Shown here piece after piece: positions 17,807 through 27,752 of a stretch of DNA of 64,000 nucleotides. Position 1 is the stretch's first letter, and every line of letters begins with the position of its first letter. The translations under genes and the position numbers were made by a program. The notes below the pieces were generated by a model. That model had not been told where the DNA came from. It ran no database searches and worked only from the letters and a program-made list of their open reading frames with translations. This stretch comes from Acetobacteraceae bacterium (GTDB lineage Bacteria; Pseudomonadota; Alphaproteobacteria; Acetobacterales; Acetobacteraceae): positions 86,107 through 150,106 of the forward strand of contig JAKFUL010000010.1 of NCBI GenBank assembly GCA_021732665.1, read 5' to 3'.

Positions 17807-19086
17807 AGTGGCTGGACACTGCGGCGCCCGGTTTCGAGGCTGATTTCGCCGCCCTGCTGGATGAAGCGCGCGAGACAACCGCCAGCGTGGGCGGGGTGGT
17901 CGCCGGGATCATCGCCGATATCCGGGCGCGCGGCGATGCGGCGCTGGTGGATTTCACCGCCCGCTTCGATGGCTGGCAGCCCGGCGCGCTGCGCGTGACG
18001 GCCGGTGAATTGGCCGAGGCGGAGGCCTCCATCGATCCGGGATTGCTGGCCGCGCTGGATGTGGCGGCGGCGCGCATCGAGGCCTTTCATCGCGCGCAAA
18101 TGCCCGCCGATATCAGGCTCGACGACCCGGCCGGCCTGACACTGGGCATGCGCTGGGGGGCGCTGGACGCGGTGGGCCTCTACGTGCCCGGCGGCAAGGC
18201 GGCCTATCCATCCTCCGTCCTGATGAACGCCATTCCCGCCCGCGTGGCGGGGGTGGCGCGGGTGTGCATGTGCGTGCCGACACCGGGCGGGCTGCTCAAC
18301 CCGCTGGTGCTGGCGGCCGCGAAGCGGGCGGGGGTGACGGAGGTGTTTCGCGTCGGCGGCGCGCAGGCGGTGGCGGCCATGGCCTGGGGCACCGAAAACA
18401 TCGCGCCGGTGGACCGCATCGTGGGGCCGGGCAATGCCTTCGTGGCCGAGGCCAAGCGCCAGGTGTTCGGCCGCGTGGGCATCGACAGCATCGCCGGGCC
18501 TTCGGAAGTCGTGGTGCTGGCCGATCGCGACAATGATCCCGCGCATGTGGCGATGGATCTGCTGGCGCAGGCCGAGCATGACGAGGCGGCGCAGAGCATC
18601 CTGATCACCGATGACGCGGGTTTTGGCCGGGCGGTGGCGGCCGCGGTGGAAGACGCGCTGCGCACCCTGCCCCGCACCGCCATTGCGAGCGCCAGCTGGG
18701 CCGCGCATGGCGCCGTGGTGCTGGTCCGCGACTGGGACGAGGGTGTCGCGCTGACCAACCGCCTGGCGCCGGAGCACCTACAGATCATGACAGCCGCGCC
18801 GGAGGCGCTCTTCGCCCGCATCCGCCACGCCGGCGCCGCCTTCCTGGGCCGCTGGTGCCCCGAGGCCCTGGGCGATTATGTCGCCGGCCCCAACCATGTG
18901 CTGCCCACCGGGCGTTCAGCGCGGTTTGCCTCCGGGCTTTCGGTGTTCGACTTCCTCAAGCGTACCACCTGGGTGGCGGCGGAGGAGCGCGGGCTGCGCG
19001 CCATCGGACCCGCCGCGGTGGCGCTGGCCGAGGCGGAGGGGCTGGGCGCCCATGCCCGCAGCATCGCCACGCGCCTTACACCTTGA
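17803..19086 (+). CDS. hisD: Histidinol dehydrogenase
   Basis: A 427-residue zinc enzyme for the last two steps of histidine synthesis, oxidising histidinol to histidine with NAD+. Motifs include GLYVPGGKAAYPSSVLMNA, the family signature around DSIAGPSEVVVLADRDNDPA, the active-site ESAEHDE-type segment AQAEHDEAAQS, and PEHLQIM. It starts with GTG inside the hisG stop (GTGA), so translation is coupled. Length is normal. Confidence 0.97.
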   Translation: MKWLDTAAPGFEADFAALLDEARETTASVGGVVAGIIADIRARGDAALVDFTARFDGWQPGALRVTAGELAEAEASIDPGLLAALDVAAARIEAFHRAQMPADIRLDDPAGLTLGMRWGALDAVGLYVPGGKAAYPSSVLMNAIPARVAGVARVCMCVPTPGGLLNPLVLAAAKRAGVTEVFRVGGAQAVAAMAWGTENIAPVDRIVGPGNAFVAEAKRQVFGRVGIDSIAGPSEVVVLADRDNDPAHVAMDLLAQAEHDEAAQSILITDDAGFGRAVAAAVEDALRTLPRTAIASASWAAHGAVVLVRDWDEGVALTNRLAPEHLQIMTAAPEALFARIRHAGAAFLGRWCPEALGDYVAGPNHVLPTGRSARFASGLSVFDFLKRTTWVAAEERGLRAIGPAAVALAEAEGLGAHARSIATRLTP

Positions 19087-19216
19087 CCTGAAACCCTGCC
19101 GAGACCATGTTGCGCCGCGCGCAGCCCGACCTTCGAGTCCGGCCGGTTGCCGCGCATTCCCGGATTTCAGGGCGCTCCCCGCCCTCCCAGCCAAGGTTGT
19201 TCGACAATGAGCGCGT

Positions 19217-19435
19217 ATGTCTAAAGAGGACATGATCGAATTCAGCGGTCAGGTCATGGAGCTGCTGCCCAACGCCATGTTCCGGGTCAAGCTGGACAAT
19301 GAGCACCTCGTGCTCGCCCACACCTCCGGCAAGATGCGCAAGAACCGCATCCGTGTGCTGGCGGGGGACCGGGTGAACGTCGAGATGACGCCCTACGACC
19401 TCACCAAGGGTCGGATCACATTTCGGTTCAAGTAA
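19217..19435 (+). CDS. infA: Translation initiation factor IF-1
   Basis: A 72-residue single OB-fold protein that binds the ribosomal A site during initiation. The sequence [20 protein letters not shown], then [22 protein letters not shown] and [11 protein letters not shown] is diagnostic of IF-1. The 130 bp in front of it hold no other gene and probably carry its promoter. The maf gene overlaps or directly follows its end. Confidence 0.98.
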   Translation: MSKEDMIEFSGQVMELLPNAMFRVKLDNEHLVLAHTSGKMRKNRIRVLAGDRVNVEMTPYDLTKGRITFRFK

Positions 19436-20007
19436 GCAGCCTACCGCTCGTCCTCGCCTCCGCCAGCCCGCGGCGGCTGGAGCTTCTGGCCCGGATCGGC
19501 GTGGTGCCCCGCGCGATCCGCCCGGCCGATCTGGACGAGACACCCCTCCCCGCCGAATTGCCGCACAAGCTGGCCGAGCGGCTCTGCGCGCTCAAGGCCC
19601 AGGCCATGGCCTCGCCCGATGCGCTGGTGCTGGCGGCTGACACGGTCGTCGGCGTCGGCCGGCGAATCCTGGGCAAGCCGTCCGATGCGGCCGAGGCGCG
19701 GGCCTTCCTCACCCTCATGTCCGGCCGCCGCCACCGCGTGCACACCGGCGTGGCGCTGGCCGTGCCCGGCCAAAAACTTCGCACTCGCCTCGTGACCTCC
19801 GTCGTCGCCTTCCAGCGGCTGACCGAGGCGCAGATCGCGGCCTATCTCGAAGCGGGCGAATGGCAGGGCAAGGCCGGCGGCTACGCCATCCAGGGCAGCG
19901 CCGAGGCCTGGGTGCGCTTCATGTCCGGCTCCTGGTCCAACATCGTGGGCCTGCCGCTGTTCGAAACGGCGCAATTGCTGCGGGGGGTGGGGTGGCTCAG
20001 GCCGTAA
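19420..20007 (+). CDS. maf: Maf-like nucleotide pyrophosphatase, no standard start codon
   Basis: A Maf/YhdE-type house-cleaning NTP pyrophosphatase. The motif [18 protein letters not shown] marks the N-terminus, followed by [17 protein letters not shown] and [11 protein letters not shown], with SNIVGLP near the end. The odd point is the start: between the in-frame TGA near 19300 and the SASPRR motif there is no ATG, GTG or TTG. The first is GTG 19501, which would delete the essential motif. I placed the start at ATT 19420, inside the end of infA with AAGGG ten bases upstream, giving 195 residues. The start is uncertain; the family is not. Confidence 0.88.
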   Translation: MSVQVSSLPLVLASASPRRLELLARIGVVPRAIRPADLDETPLPAELPHKLAERLCALKAQAMASPDALVLAADTVVGVGRRILGKPSDAAEARAFLTLMSGRRHRVHTGVALAVPGQKLRTRLVTSVVAFQRLTEAQIAAYLEAGEWQGKAGGYAIQGSAEAWVRFMSGSWSNIVGLPLFETAQLLRGVGWLRP

Positions 20008-21074
20008 TCCGCGTGGCGGTTTCGCCGGGCGAGCGCCGCGTCGCCCTGCTGTTGGACGGTGTGCTGACCGAGGCCTGGGTGGAACGCCCCGCGCGCCCCG
20101 ATGGCGTGGGCGATGTGCTGGCCGCGCGCGTCTCGGCCGTGGCGCCCGCCATGGCCGGCGCCTTCCTCGCCCTGCCCGATGGACAGACCGGCTTCCTGCC
20201 GGAATCCGAGGCCAGCCTCTCCCGCCGCCCGCTGAAGGAGGTTGTGCAGGAAGGCCGGCTGCTGGTGGTGCGCATCACCCGCGCGGCGCAAGGCGCGAAG
20301 GGGCCGCGCGTCTCGGTCAAGCGCGCGCCGGCGATCGCGGCGACCGGGCCTGGGCTGATCGAGCGCGGCCCCGATGCCGCGCGGCGGCTGCTCGCCGCCT
20401 TCCCCGATGCCGAAATTCTCGCCGACAACACCGTCGAGGCGAAGCGCCTTGGCGCGCGGCTGGTGCCGCGCGCCTTCGATGACGAGATCGAGGCCGAATT
20501 CGAAGCCCTTGCCACCGCCGCCATCCCGCTCACCGGCGGGGGTGCCCTCGTCATCCAGACGACCCATGCGCTGACCGCCATCGATGTGGATGCCGGCAGC
20601 CATGCCGGCGCCGATCGCGCGGCAGCCCAGGCGCTCAACGCGGCCGCGCTGCACGAGGCCGCGCGCCAGATCCGGCTGCGCAACTGCGCGGGCGGCATCC
20701 TGATCGACGCCGCGGGGATGGCGGCGCGGGACCGTGCGGCGCTGGAACCCGTGCTGCGCGAGGCCCTGGCGCCGGACCGCCTGGCCGAACTTCTGGGCAC
20801 CGGCCCGCTTGGCCTGTACGAAATCCGCCGCGCCCGCATCCACCCCCCATTGGCCGAAACCCTGGCAGGACCGCTCACCCCCGGCCTGGCCCTGCTGCGC
20901 GCGGCGGCCCGCGAGGCCGCGCAGGCGCCGCATCGCCGCCTGGCGCTGCATGCCCCCGGCCCCGTGCTGGCGGCCTTGCGCGCCCTGCCCGGGGCCCTGG
21001 CGGAATACGAACAGGCCAGCGGCCACGAACTGAGCCTGCGGCCGGGCGAAAGCGGGATCACCGATGCCGACTGA
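19992..21074 (+). CDS. Ribonuclease E/G family protein, short form
   Basis: A 360-residue member of the RNase E/G family, which cuts single-stranded RNA in rRNA maturation and mRNA decay. An S1-like domain occupies about residues 35-115 ([20 protein letters not shown] and following), and the catalytic DNase-I-like domain follows with the metal-binding aspartates in TAIDVDAGS and [10 protein letters not shown]. It ends soon after, without the CPxC zinc-link and small domain of RNase E/G (RNase G has about 490 residues). GTG 19992 ([11 protein letters not shown]) overlaps the maf stop by 16 bp. The stop overlaps yacG by 11 bp. Confidence 0.88.
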   Translation: MAQAVIRVAVSPGERRVALLLDGVLTEAWVERPARPDGVGDVLAARVSAVAPAMAGAFLALPDGQTGFLPESEASLSRRPLKEVVQEGRLLVVRITRAAQGAKGPRVSVKRAPAIAATGPGLIERGPDAARRLLAAFPDAEILADNTVEAKRLGARLVPRAFDDEIEAEFEALATAAIPLTGGGALVIQTTHALTAIDVDAGSHAGADRAAAQALNAAALHEAARQIRLRNCAGGILIDAAGMAARDRAALEPVLREALAPDRLAELLGTGPLGLYEIRRARIHPPLAETLAGPLTPGLALLRAAAREAAQAPHRRLALHAPGPVLAALRALPGALAEYEQASGHELSLRPGESGITDAD

Positions 21075-21231
21075 CAAAAAACCCTGCCCGATCTGCCGCA
21101 AGCCCGCCGGCCCCGCACCGCTGCGGCCCTTCTGCTCGGAGCGCTGCCGCCAGGTCGATCTCGGCCGCTGGTTCACCGAAAGCTATGCGGTGCCGGGCAA
21201 GCCCTTGGGCGAGGAAGACGAGGTGGAATAG
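21064..21231 (+). CDS. yacG: DNA gyrase inhibitor YacG (zinc-binding)
   Basis: A 55-residue zinc-ribbon protein. The four zinc ligands are in CPIC (residues 8-11) and [14 protein letters not shown], the hallmark of YacG, which in E. coli binds GyrB and blocks DNA binding. The gene starts at ATG 21064, 11 bp inside the end of the RNase E/G gene, and ends at TAG 21231. Its last 49 bp overlap the 3' end of the flavin monooxygenase gene on the other strand. It completes the infA-maf-RNase-yacG run. Confidence 0.92.
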   Translation: MPTDKKPCPICRKPAGPAPLRPFCSERCRQVDLGRWFTESYAVPGKPLGEEDEVE

Positions 21232-22526
21232 CGCGCGCCGGGTCCGAAGAGCTTTTCGCGATAGGTCCCCGGCGCGTATGCCGTCTTGTAGGCGCCGCGT
21301 TCCTGCAGGGCGGGGACAAGCAGCTCCACCACATCCTCCAGGCATTCCGGGAAGACGGTGCGGGAGAGGTTGAAGCCATCGGCACCGGATTCCGCGGCAT
21401 AGGCGATCAGCGTCTCGGCCACGGTCTGCGCGCTGCCGACAATCGGTTTCTGCCGGCTGCCGAGGATGAACTGGTCCACCAGACCGCGCCTGGTGAGCGT
21501 GCCGCCCATGGCCCGCGCCATGGCCGTGACATTGGACTGGATGGCATTGCTTTCGGCGGTGATCGGCTCGTCCGGGCCGAAGCGGTTGAAATCCAGCCCC
21601 AGCGAGGCGGCGGCGTGGGCGAGTGCGCCCTCGACCGAGGAATGCGCCCTGTACTCCGCCAGTTTTTCCGCGGCTTCGGCATCGCTGCGGCCCAGCACCA
21701 GCGTGGCGCCGACAAACGCCTTGACGGGGCGGGCCGTGGCAAGGCCACGCAGCCGGGCAATGCCCTGCCCCACCAAAGCGGGCGGGCCGCCATTCATGAA
21801 GACGCATTCGGCATGCTGTGCCGCGAAGGCCAGGCCGCGCGGGCTGGCGCCGGCCTGGTAGAGCACCGGCGTGCGCTGCGGCGAGGGCTCGCACAGATGC
21901 GGCGCGTCGATGCGGTATTGCCGGCCGTGGTGATGGATGGCGCGCACCTTGGCGGGGTCGGTGAAGACGCTGAGCCGGTCGCGCCGCACCGCGTCGTCAT
22001 CCCAGGATTCTTCCCAGAGCTTGTGCACGACGGTCATGTACTCATCCGCCATGTCGTAGCGGTCGTCATGCTTGAGCTGGGCGTCGAGCCCCATGGCTCG
22101 GGCGGCACTGTCGAGATAGCCGGTGACGATGTTCCAGCCGATGCGGCCCTGGGTCAGATGGTCCAGCGTGCTCATTCGGCGCGCGAAGGGATAAGGCTGT
22201 TCATATGAGAGGTTGGCGGTGACGCCGAAGCCGAGATTGGCGGTGACCGCGGCCATGGCGGGGACGATCAGCATGGGGTCCAACAGCGGCACCTGCACGG
22301 CGTGGCGGATGGCGGCGTCGGCGCTGCCATCGAGCACGTCGTAGATCCCCAGCACATCGGCCAGGAACAACCCGTCGAACAACCCGCGCTCCAGCAGGCG
22401 GGCGAGGTCGAGCCAATGCTGGAGCTGGTTGTAGTCGGCGCTGGTGTCGCGCGGGTGGGTCCACATCCCGTGCTGGATATGGCCCACGCAGGCCATGTCG
22501 AAGGCGTTGAGAGCGATGGGTCTCAA
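21183..22526 (-). CDS. FMN-dependent monooxygenase, NtaA/SnaA/DszA type (luciferase-like fold)
   Basis: A 447-residue bacterial luciferase-like oxidoreductase. Signature regions include [39 protein letters not shown] and RYDMADEYM, which place it in the group that oxidises nitrilotriacetate, pristinamycin or sulfur heterocycles with FMNH2 from a partner reductase. The natural substrate is unknown. I chose TTG 22526: its first bases form TTGA with the stop of the upstream secreted-protein gene, and it gives [16 protein letters not shown], the usual N-terminus. The longer frame upstream only covers the other gene. The end overlaps yacG by 49 bp. Confidence 0.87.
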   Translation of the reverse strand: MRPIALNAFDMACVGHIQHGMWTHPRDTSADYNQLQHWLDLARLLERGLFDGLFLADVLGIYDVLDGSADAAIRHAVQVPLLDPMLIVPAMAAVTANLGFGVTANLSYEQPYPFARRMSTLDHLTQGRIGWNIVTGYLDSAARAMGLDAQLKHDDRYDMADEYMTVVHKLWEESWDDDAVRRDRLSVFTDPAKVRAIHHHGRQYRIDAPHLCEPSPQRTPVLYQAGASPRGLAFAAQHAECVFMNGGPPALVGQGIARLRGLATARPVKAFVGATLVLGRSDAEAAEKLAEYRAHSSVEGALAHAAASLGLDFNRFGPDEPITAESNAIQSNVTAMARAMGGTLTRRGLVDQFILGSRQKPIVGSAQTVAETLIAYAAESGADGFNLSRTVFPECLEDVVELLVPALQERGAYKTAYAPGTYREKLFGPGARYSTSSSSPKGLPGTA

Positions 22527-22825
22527 GGCTTTACGAAGGTCACGCCATTCGCGGCCATGAAGCTGTTGAGGTCCTGCCGCTGCACGCCGGTGAGGCAGGC
22601 GGTGTCGGCGGCCGCGTTGTGGCGGAAGGTGTAGATCGTCAGCGTGTCGCCGGAGATGGCGGCGCGGCAGAAGCCCTGCTCCGCGGTGGGCGCGTTGTTC
22701 GGGCACATCTCGAGGTCGATGTGCTGCACGTGGTCATGGAACTCCTGATAGGTGATCCAGCATTGCGGGGTTTGCGCCAGGGCCAGGGCGGGGAGGAGGG
22801 AGGCGAGCAGGATGGTGCGCAGCAT
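22523..22825 (-). CDS. Small exported protein of unknown function
   Basis: A 100-residue protein with a clear signal peptide (MLRTILLASLLPALALA, cut before QTPQC). The mature part has four Cys (QCWITYQ, EMCPNNAP, GFCRAAI, TACLTG), suggesting two disulfides in the periplasm. ATG 22825 is preceded by AGGA at seven bases. Its stop TGA shares bases with the TTG start of the monooxygenase, so the two are cotranscribed. No domain was recognised. Confidence 0.65.
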   Translation of the reverse strand: MLRTILLASLLPALALAQTPQCWITYQEFHDHVQHIDLEMCPNNAPTAEQGFCRAAISGDTLTIYTFRHNAAADTACLTGVQRQDLNSFMAANGVTFVKP

Positions 22826-22964
22826 GGCGGTGTCCTGATGGTTGAGATTTCGGTCGTAGCATGGGTGCCGGGGATGGCACAGGCCACGCCGCTGCCGTGG
22901 TGCCTGGGCCGGGGGCGGATCAATCGCCGCGGCGCCGCCTCGCTCACACCCGTGCGCGGCACAC

Positions 22965-24254
22965 CTATCCCGCAAAGGGATCCCGCAGCGCGATCGTGTC
23001 ATCACGGTCTGGCGAGGTGCTGAGCATCATCACCGGCGCCTCCACAAGTTCCTCGATTCGGCGGACATATTTCACCGCTTCCGCCGGCAGTTCGGCGTAG
23101 CTGCGGGCGCCGAAGGTGCTGCCGGACCAGCCTTGCATGACTTCAAAGATCGGCTCGGCCGCGGCTTGCGCGCGCATACCGGCGGGCAAGCGGCGCGTCT
23201 CCACTCCGCCGACCTTGTAGCCGACGCAGATCTTCAGCTCCTTCAGCCCGTCCAGCACGTCCAGCTTGGTCAGCACCAGGCCGTTCACGCCGCCGATCTT
23301 CACCGCCTGGCGCACCATGGCGGCGTCGAACCAGCCGCAGCGGCGCGGGCGGCCGGTCACCGTGCCGAATTCGCGGCCCTTCTCGCCCAGCATGCGTCCA
23401 ACGTCGTCGAACAGCTCGGAGGGGAAAGGCCCGCTGCCGACGCGCGTGGCATAGGCCTTGGCGATGCCCAGCACGGTGCCGATGGCGCCCGGCCCCACGC
23501 CCGCGCCGGCGGCGGCATTGCCCGCCACCGTGTTGCTGCTGGTGACATAGGGGTAGGTGCCGTGATCGACATCGAGCATCACCGCCTGCGCGCCCTCGAA
23601 CAGCACGCGCTTGCCCGCGACGCGCGCGGCATCCAGCGTCTCCCACACCGCTTCGGCATAGGGCAGCAGGCGCGGGGCGAGGGCCAGCAGCTTGTCAAGC
23701 AGCGGCTGCTTCTCGAATTCGGGCGAGCCCAGGCCGCGCAGAAGGGAATTGTGGTGCAGCAGCAACTCATCCAGCTTCGCGCTCAGCGTCTCCGGCTCCG
23801 CCAGGTCGCATACACGGATGGAGCGGCGGCCCACCTTGTCCTCATAGGCCGGGCCGATCCCCCGCCCGGTGGTGCCGATCTTGTCCTCGCCCCGCGCTGC
23901 CTCACGCGCGCGGTCGAGTGCGGGGTGCAGCGGCAGGATCAGCGGCGTGTTCTCGGCGATACGCAGATTGTGCGGGCCGACGTCCAGGCCCTGGGCCCGT
24001 ACCTTCTCGATCTCGGAGAACAGCGCGTCTGGGTCCAGCACCACGCCATTGCCGATGATGCCGAGCTTGCCGCGTACCACGCCGCTGGGGAGCAGCGAGA
24101 GCTTATAGGTGGTGTCGCCCACCACCAGCGTATGGCCGGCATTGTGGCCGCCCTGGAAGCGCACGACGATATCGGCACGGCTGGCCAGCCAGTCCACCAC
24201 CTTGCCCTTGCCCTCGTCGCCCCATTGGGCGCCGATCACTGCGACATTGGCCAT
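22965..24254 (-). CDS. purA: Adenylosuccinate synthetase
   Basis: A 429-residue enzyme joining IMP and aspartate with GTP, the first step from IMP to AMP. The N-terminus [18 protein letters not shown] carries the GTP loop, followed by [10 protein letters not shown] and the GTP base motif TKLDVLDGL. Length is normal. The ATG shares TAATG with the stop of hisZ, so hisZ-purA form an operon, a combination common in alphaproteobacteria. The next purine gene (purB) lies 30 kb away in this window. Confidence 0.97.
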   Translation of the reverse strand: MANVAVIGAQWGDEGKGKVVDWLASRADIVVRFQGGHNAGHTLVVGDTTYKLSLLPSGVVRGKLGIIGNGVVLDPDALFSEIEKVRAQGLDVGPHNLRIAENTPLILPLHPALDRAREAARGEDKIGTTGRGIGPAYEDKVGRRSIRVCDLAEPETLSAKLDELLLHHNSLLRGLGSPEFEKQPLLDKLLALAPRLLPYAEAVWETLDAARVAGKRVLFEGAQAVMLDVDHGTYPYVTSSNTVAGNAAAGAGVGPGAIGTVLGIAKAYATRVGSGPFPSELFDDVGRMLGEKGREFGTVTGRPRRCGWFDAAMVRQAVKIGGVNGLVLTKLDVLDGLKELKICVGYKVGGVETRRLPAGMRAQAAAEPIFEVMQGWSGSTFGARSYAELPAEAVKYVRRIEELVEAPVMMLSTSPDRDDTIALRDPFAG

Positions 24255-25420
24255 TATGCTTGTTCCTTCTGCGGCTCTGCCGCTGGCAGGGGCACGGCGT
24301 CATGGCCGAGCAATTCATGGGTGCAGCGCAGCGCGCGCGGCTGGTCGGTGGGCGAGAGTGCGGCCACCGTGGCATAGCCGCGGCCACGCCAGTCAGCCGC
24401 CGCGCCCCGGTCATGGCCCAGCGGCAGGAAGAGGCGCGGCGGGCGGGGGCTGGGCTGGGCCGCGCGGCGCACCATGTCGGGGTAGAGCGTCATGCCGGTG
24501 GCCGGCTCATCATGCAGGGAAAGATAGCGGCCGCCGCGGGCGAGTTCACCGCTGCGCCCAGGCCCATAGAGGGTGAAGGCCACGCCGACATGGTAGCGGA
24601 AGCCGCGATACTCCGCCGGGTCGAGCGTCACGCTCAAGCCGGGCGAGGCGGCGCGAATGGCGGCGACGATCACCGCCGCATTGTCAGCGATCGCCCGGGC
24701 GCCCGGCGGCAGCGCCAGCCCGGCCAGCACGCGAAGCGCCGCATCCGCCGGGCCGGCCGCGTTCAGCAGCGCCGGCAGCACGGCGGCGATCGGCCCCGCA
24801 CCCTCGGCGAGTGCCGCAACGGCGGCGGCGTCCTTGCGGTCCAGCGCCCGGGCCAGCCGGTTGGCGAGCGGCTGGGCCAGGCCCGCCTCCTCCAGCAGCC
24901 GGGGCGTCATGGTGGGCAGGGTGATGTCGAGCGAAAGGCCGGCCACACCCACCGCCGTCAGGGCCTCGACCGCCACCAGGGCAACCTCGGCATCGGCCTC
25001 GGGCATGGCGCCGCCGATGATCTCGATGCCGGCCTGGGCGACCTGGCGTTCGGGGGCGAGTTCGGTGCCGCGCACGCGCAGCACCTGGCCGGCATAGGAG
25101 AGGCGGAGCGGGCGGGCCTGCAAACCCAGGCGGGTGGCGGCGATGCGCGCCACCTGCGGCGTGGTGTCCGCCCGCAGCCCCATCATGCGCTGGCTGATCG
25201 GGTCCATCAGGCGAAAGGTCTGCTCGGCCACCGCGGCGCCGCCGCCGGCCAGCAGCGAATCCTCGAATTCCAGGAGCGGCGGCTTCACCCGCTCATAACC
25301 ATGGCCAGCGAAGACGGCCATCAGCGCTTCCACGAGTGCCGCCTCGCGCTCGGCCGCGGGCGGCAGCACGTCCATCAGGCCGGCGGGCAGCAAGGCGGGG
25401 TTGGGGGCATCGTCTGTCAT
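24254..25420 (-). CDS. hisZ: ATP phosphoribosyltransferase regulatory subunit
   Basis: A 388-residue paralogue of histidyl-tRNA synthetase without aminoacylation activity. It pairs with short HisG to form the active, histidine-inhibited enzyme. Recognised by [19 protein letters not shown], the class II motif 2-like [11 protein letters not shown], and the [19 protein letters not shown] end region where HisS has its motif 3. The start ATG at 25420 (MTDDAPNP) was preferred to one 16 codons earlier. Its partner hisG lies 7 kb upstream in the window. Confidence 0.92.
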   Translation of the reverse strand: MTDDAPNPALLPAGLMDVLPPAAEREAALVEALMAVFAGHGYERVKPPLLEFEDSLLAGGGAAVAEQTFRLMDPISQRMMGLRADTTPQVARIAATRLGLQARPLRLSYAGQVLRVRGTELAPERQVAQAGIEIIGGAMPEADAEVALVAVEALTAVGVAGLSLDITLPTMTPRLLEEAGLAQPLANRLARALDRKDAAAVAALAEGAGPIAAVLPALLNAAGPADAALRVLAGLALPPGARAIADNAAVIVAAIRAASPGLSVTLDPAEYRGFRYHVGVAFTLYGPGRSGELARGGRYLSLHDEPATGMTLYPDMVRRAAQPSPRPPRLFLPLGHDRGAAADWRGRGYATVAALSPTDQPRALRCTHELLGHDAVPLPAAEPQKEQA

Positions 25421-25497
25421 GGCGCGGCGGGGGTGTGACACAGCGGGTTGCAGTTGGAAACAGGACAACCGCCGGGAGAAGCGCTAAAGCTGAACCC

Positions 25498-26058
25498 ATG
25501 CTGAACCGACGCCACACCCTCCTGCTCCTCCCCGCCCTGGCTTTGGCCGCCTGCGTGCAGAGCCCGGTCTCCGACAATGAGTTCCTGCTCAGCGGCGATG
25601 ACGTCGTCCGCGGCGCCGCCGATGGCGTGCGCACCGCGGCCTTCGGCGCGCAGCGGGCCTTCGGCGATACCAGCGCCTGGCGTGGCAACCCCGTGGCCGC
25701 CTGCTTCGGCACGGCGCAGCTGGAATTCCTCAACCGCAGCTTCACCACCAACCCACGCTTCGCCGGCACCGCAAGTTTCGAGACGCAGCACAATGTGCGT
25801 GAGGGCCAGCGCGAGCTGCGCCGCGCCGCCGGCATCCCACTGGAAGTGCCGGCGCCGGAGTTGGAGCGCGCCCTGCGGATCGCGGTGCGCGAATTGAGCA
25901 CCGGCAACCGCGCCGCCGCCGATACGGCGCTTGCCGCCTATGGGCCGGACCTGATCGGCCGGCTGACAAGCCTGCCCCGCCTGCGCCTGGTCTTCATCGC
26001 AGCCGGTTCGGCGGCCGATGAGGTTCGCCCGGGTAACGCCGGCCGCAATCGCGTCTGA
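25498..26058 (+). CDS. Lipoprotein of unknown function
   Basis: A 186-residue protein starting MLNRRHTLLLLPALALAAC, a lipoprotein signal with lipobox ALAAC (C19). The rest is helical, with paired Cys absent, and matches no family I know. It is transcribed divergently from hisZ (77 bp between starts). After it there are about 200 bp without a convincing gene before the M81 stop. Confidence 0.65.
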   Translation: MLNRRHTLLLLPALALAACVQSPVSDNEFLLSGDDVVRGAADGVRTAAFGAQRAFGDTSAWRGNPVAACFGTAQLEFLNRSFTTNPRFAGTASFETQHNVREGQRELRRAAGIPLEVPAPELERALRIAVRELSTGNRAAADTALAAYGPDLIGRLTSLPRLRLVFIAAGSAADEVRPGNAGRNRV

Positions 26059-26257
26059 CGCCATCCCAGGGCTGCGGTTGGCCGCCGGGCCAGGCATTGG
26101 CGAAAAGCGGATCGTTCGGTGTCGTGACGAAGGACATGGTCCGTGTTCTCCTCGAGCGGCGACACGATCCGCGAATGCGGCTTCACCGCCTTTCGGCCTG
26201 ACCCGCGGGTGAATGACAACCTGCCTGATGTCCCTGGGGCAATTCATTCCAGGGCCG

Positions 26258-27751
26258 TCAAGCGGCGCCGAAACGCCGGTTGTCGCCCGGCCGCAACCGC
26301 AGGCCTGGGCGCAGATCGGTGAAGGGCAGCCCGGCGGGGTCGGCCACCACCGGCCCCGGCGCGGCGGCCACCAGCACCGCCGCGGCGATGGGCTGGAAAT
26401 GCGCGCGGAAATGCACGCTGGACTTCACCGCCACGATTTTCTGCGCCGCGGGCTCCACGCCGAGTTGCCGAAACACCTCCTGGTCATGCGCCTGCATTTT
26501 CCGCGAGACCACGACCACCCGCACGCCTGAGGAGACGCGCAGCAAGGCGCAACGGCCCAGATCGGCCGGGTTGCCGGCGCCCATCGGGCCGGAGAGGGTG
26601 AAGCGGCCATCGCCCAGGCGTTCCACCACCCCTGTCACGGCCAGCGGCGCGCCGTCGCTGTGGCCGCCTAGCGAGAGGGAGATGCTGGCGCCCTGCCCTG
26701 CCGCGTGACAGGCGGCGGCCGATTCGGCGTCGTTCATCACCGCGAGCACCGCCCCTTGCGCGTCCTGGGCGATCAACTCCGCCAGCAATCCGGTGGTGTC
26801 GCCATGGCCGCCGCCGCCGGGATTGTCCTGGGTATCGGCGATCACGATCGGGCGGGTGGCGCTGGCGGCGAGACGAATGGCCTCGGCCACCGCCTCGGCC
26901 GCGGGCATGACGCCGCCCATGAATTGCGCCTCACGGGCGGCGATTTCGGCCAGCAGGGCATCGGCGGCGGCCTCGGCGTTGGCGCCATAGGCCGCGATGG
27001 CCTGGCCGCAGCCGGGGAAATCGGCGTAGGGGAAGCCGAAGCAATAGGCCAGTTCGGCCAGGCCCTCGCCGAGTTTTCTCCGCGCATCCATGACACCGGC
27101 CATGGGCTCCACCAGCGTGCATTGGCTGGTCAGCGGCACCAGGAAATCGACGCTTCGAAAAACCTTCGGCCAGCGCGGCTCGCCGCCGGCCAGGCGCAGT
27201 AGCAGCCGCATGGCCTGGGCGCCGGCGTCGCGCATGTCGATATGGGGGTAGGTGCGGAAGGGGACCAGCGCGTCGCTCAGCGCCACCATCTCAGCCGTCA
27301 TGTTGGCGTGGGGGTCCAGGCTGGCGGTGATCGGCACGGCTTCGCCCACCACGGCGCGGACTCGGCGCAGCAACTCGCCCTCGGCATCGGAAAAGTCATC
27401 GCTGACCATGGCGCCGTGCAGGTCGAGATAGACGCCATCCAGCGGGCCGGCGTCCAGCGCGAGGGAGAGCTCGGCCAGCATCAGGCCGGAAATGCGCTCG
27501 AAGGCCTCGCGCGTCACCGGGCCGGCGGGGTTGGCGAAGCACCAGATCAGGGGGGCGAGGGTGGCGCCGGCCGCCTCGGCCACCTCGATGGCGCCGCCGG
27601 CGGGGACGGAGATGGGGCGCAGGGTGTCCAGCAGCGTGTCGGCGTATTGCAAATTGGGGAAGCCGCCGGCCTCGAAGAATTGCCGCCAGCCGGTGGGCAT
27701 GGGGGCGAAGGAATGGCTTTCGTGCAGGAAGCCGCCGATGGCCAAGCGCAT
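26258..27751 (-). CDS. M81 family metallopeptidase (microcystinase C-like, MlrC)
   Basis: A 497-residue zinc peptidase of the M81 (MlrC) family, first known from breakdown of the cyclic peptide microcystin but widespread in soil bacteria. Hallmarks are IGGFLHESHSF at the N-terminus, YLDLHGAMV, ITASLDPHANMT and PHIDMRDAG, which carry the zinc-binding His and Asp residues, and QDNPGGGGHGDTT in the second half. ATG 27751 was chosen: GAGGA lies about eight bases upstream and it follows the stop of the preceding gene by one base. Third gene of the M20-amidase-M81 operon. The natural substrate is unknown. Confidence 0.9.
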   Translation of the reverse strand: MRLAIGGFLHESHSFAPMPTGWRQFFEAGGFPNLQYADTLLDTLRPISVPAGGAIEVAEAAGATLAPLIWCFANPAGPVTREAFERISGLMLAELSLALDAGPLDGVYLDLHGAMVSDDFSDAEGELLRRVRAVVGEAVPITASLDPHANMTAEMVALSDALVPFRTYPHIDMRDAGAQAMRLLLRLAGGEPRWPKVFRSVDFLVPLTSQCTLVEPMAGVMDARRKLGEGLAELAYCFGFPYADFPGCGQAIAAYGANAEAAADALLAEIAAREAQFMGGVMPAAEAVAEAIRLAASATRPIVIADTQDNPGGGGHGDTTGLLAELIAQDAQGAVLAVMNDAESAAACHAAGQGASISLSLGGHSDGAPLAVTGVVERLGDGRFTLSGPMGAGNPADLGRCALLRVSSGVRVVVVSRKMQAHDQEVFRQLGVEPAAQKIVAVKSSVHFRAHFQPIAAAVLVAAAPGPVVADPAGLPFTDLRPGLRLRPGDNRRFGAA

Positions 27752-27752
27752 C

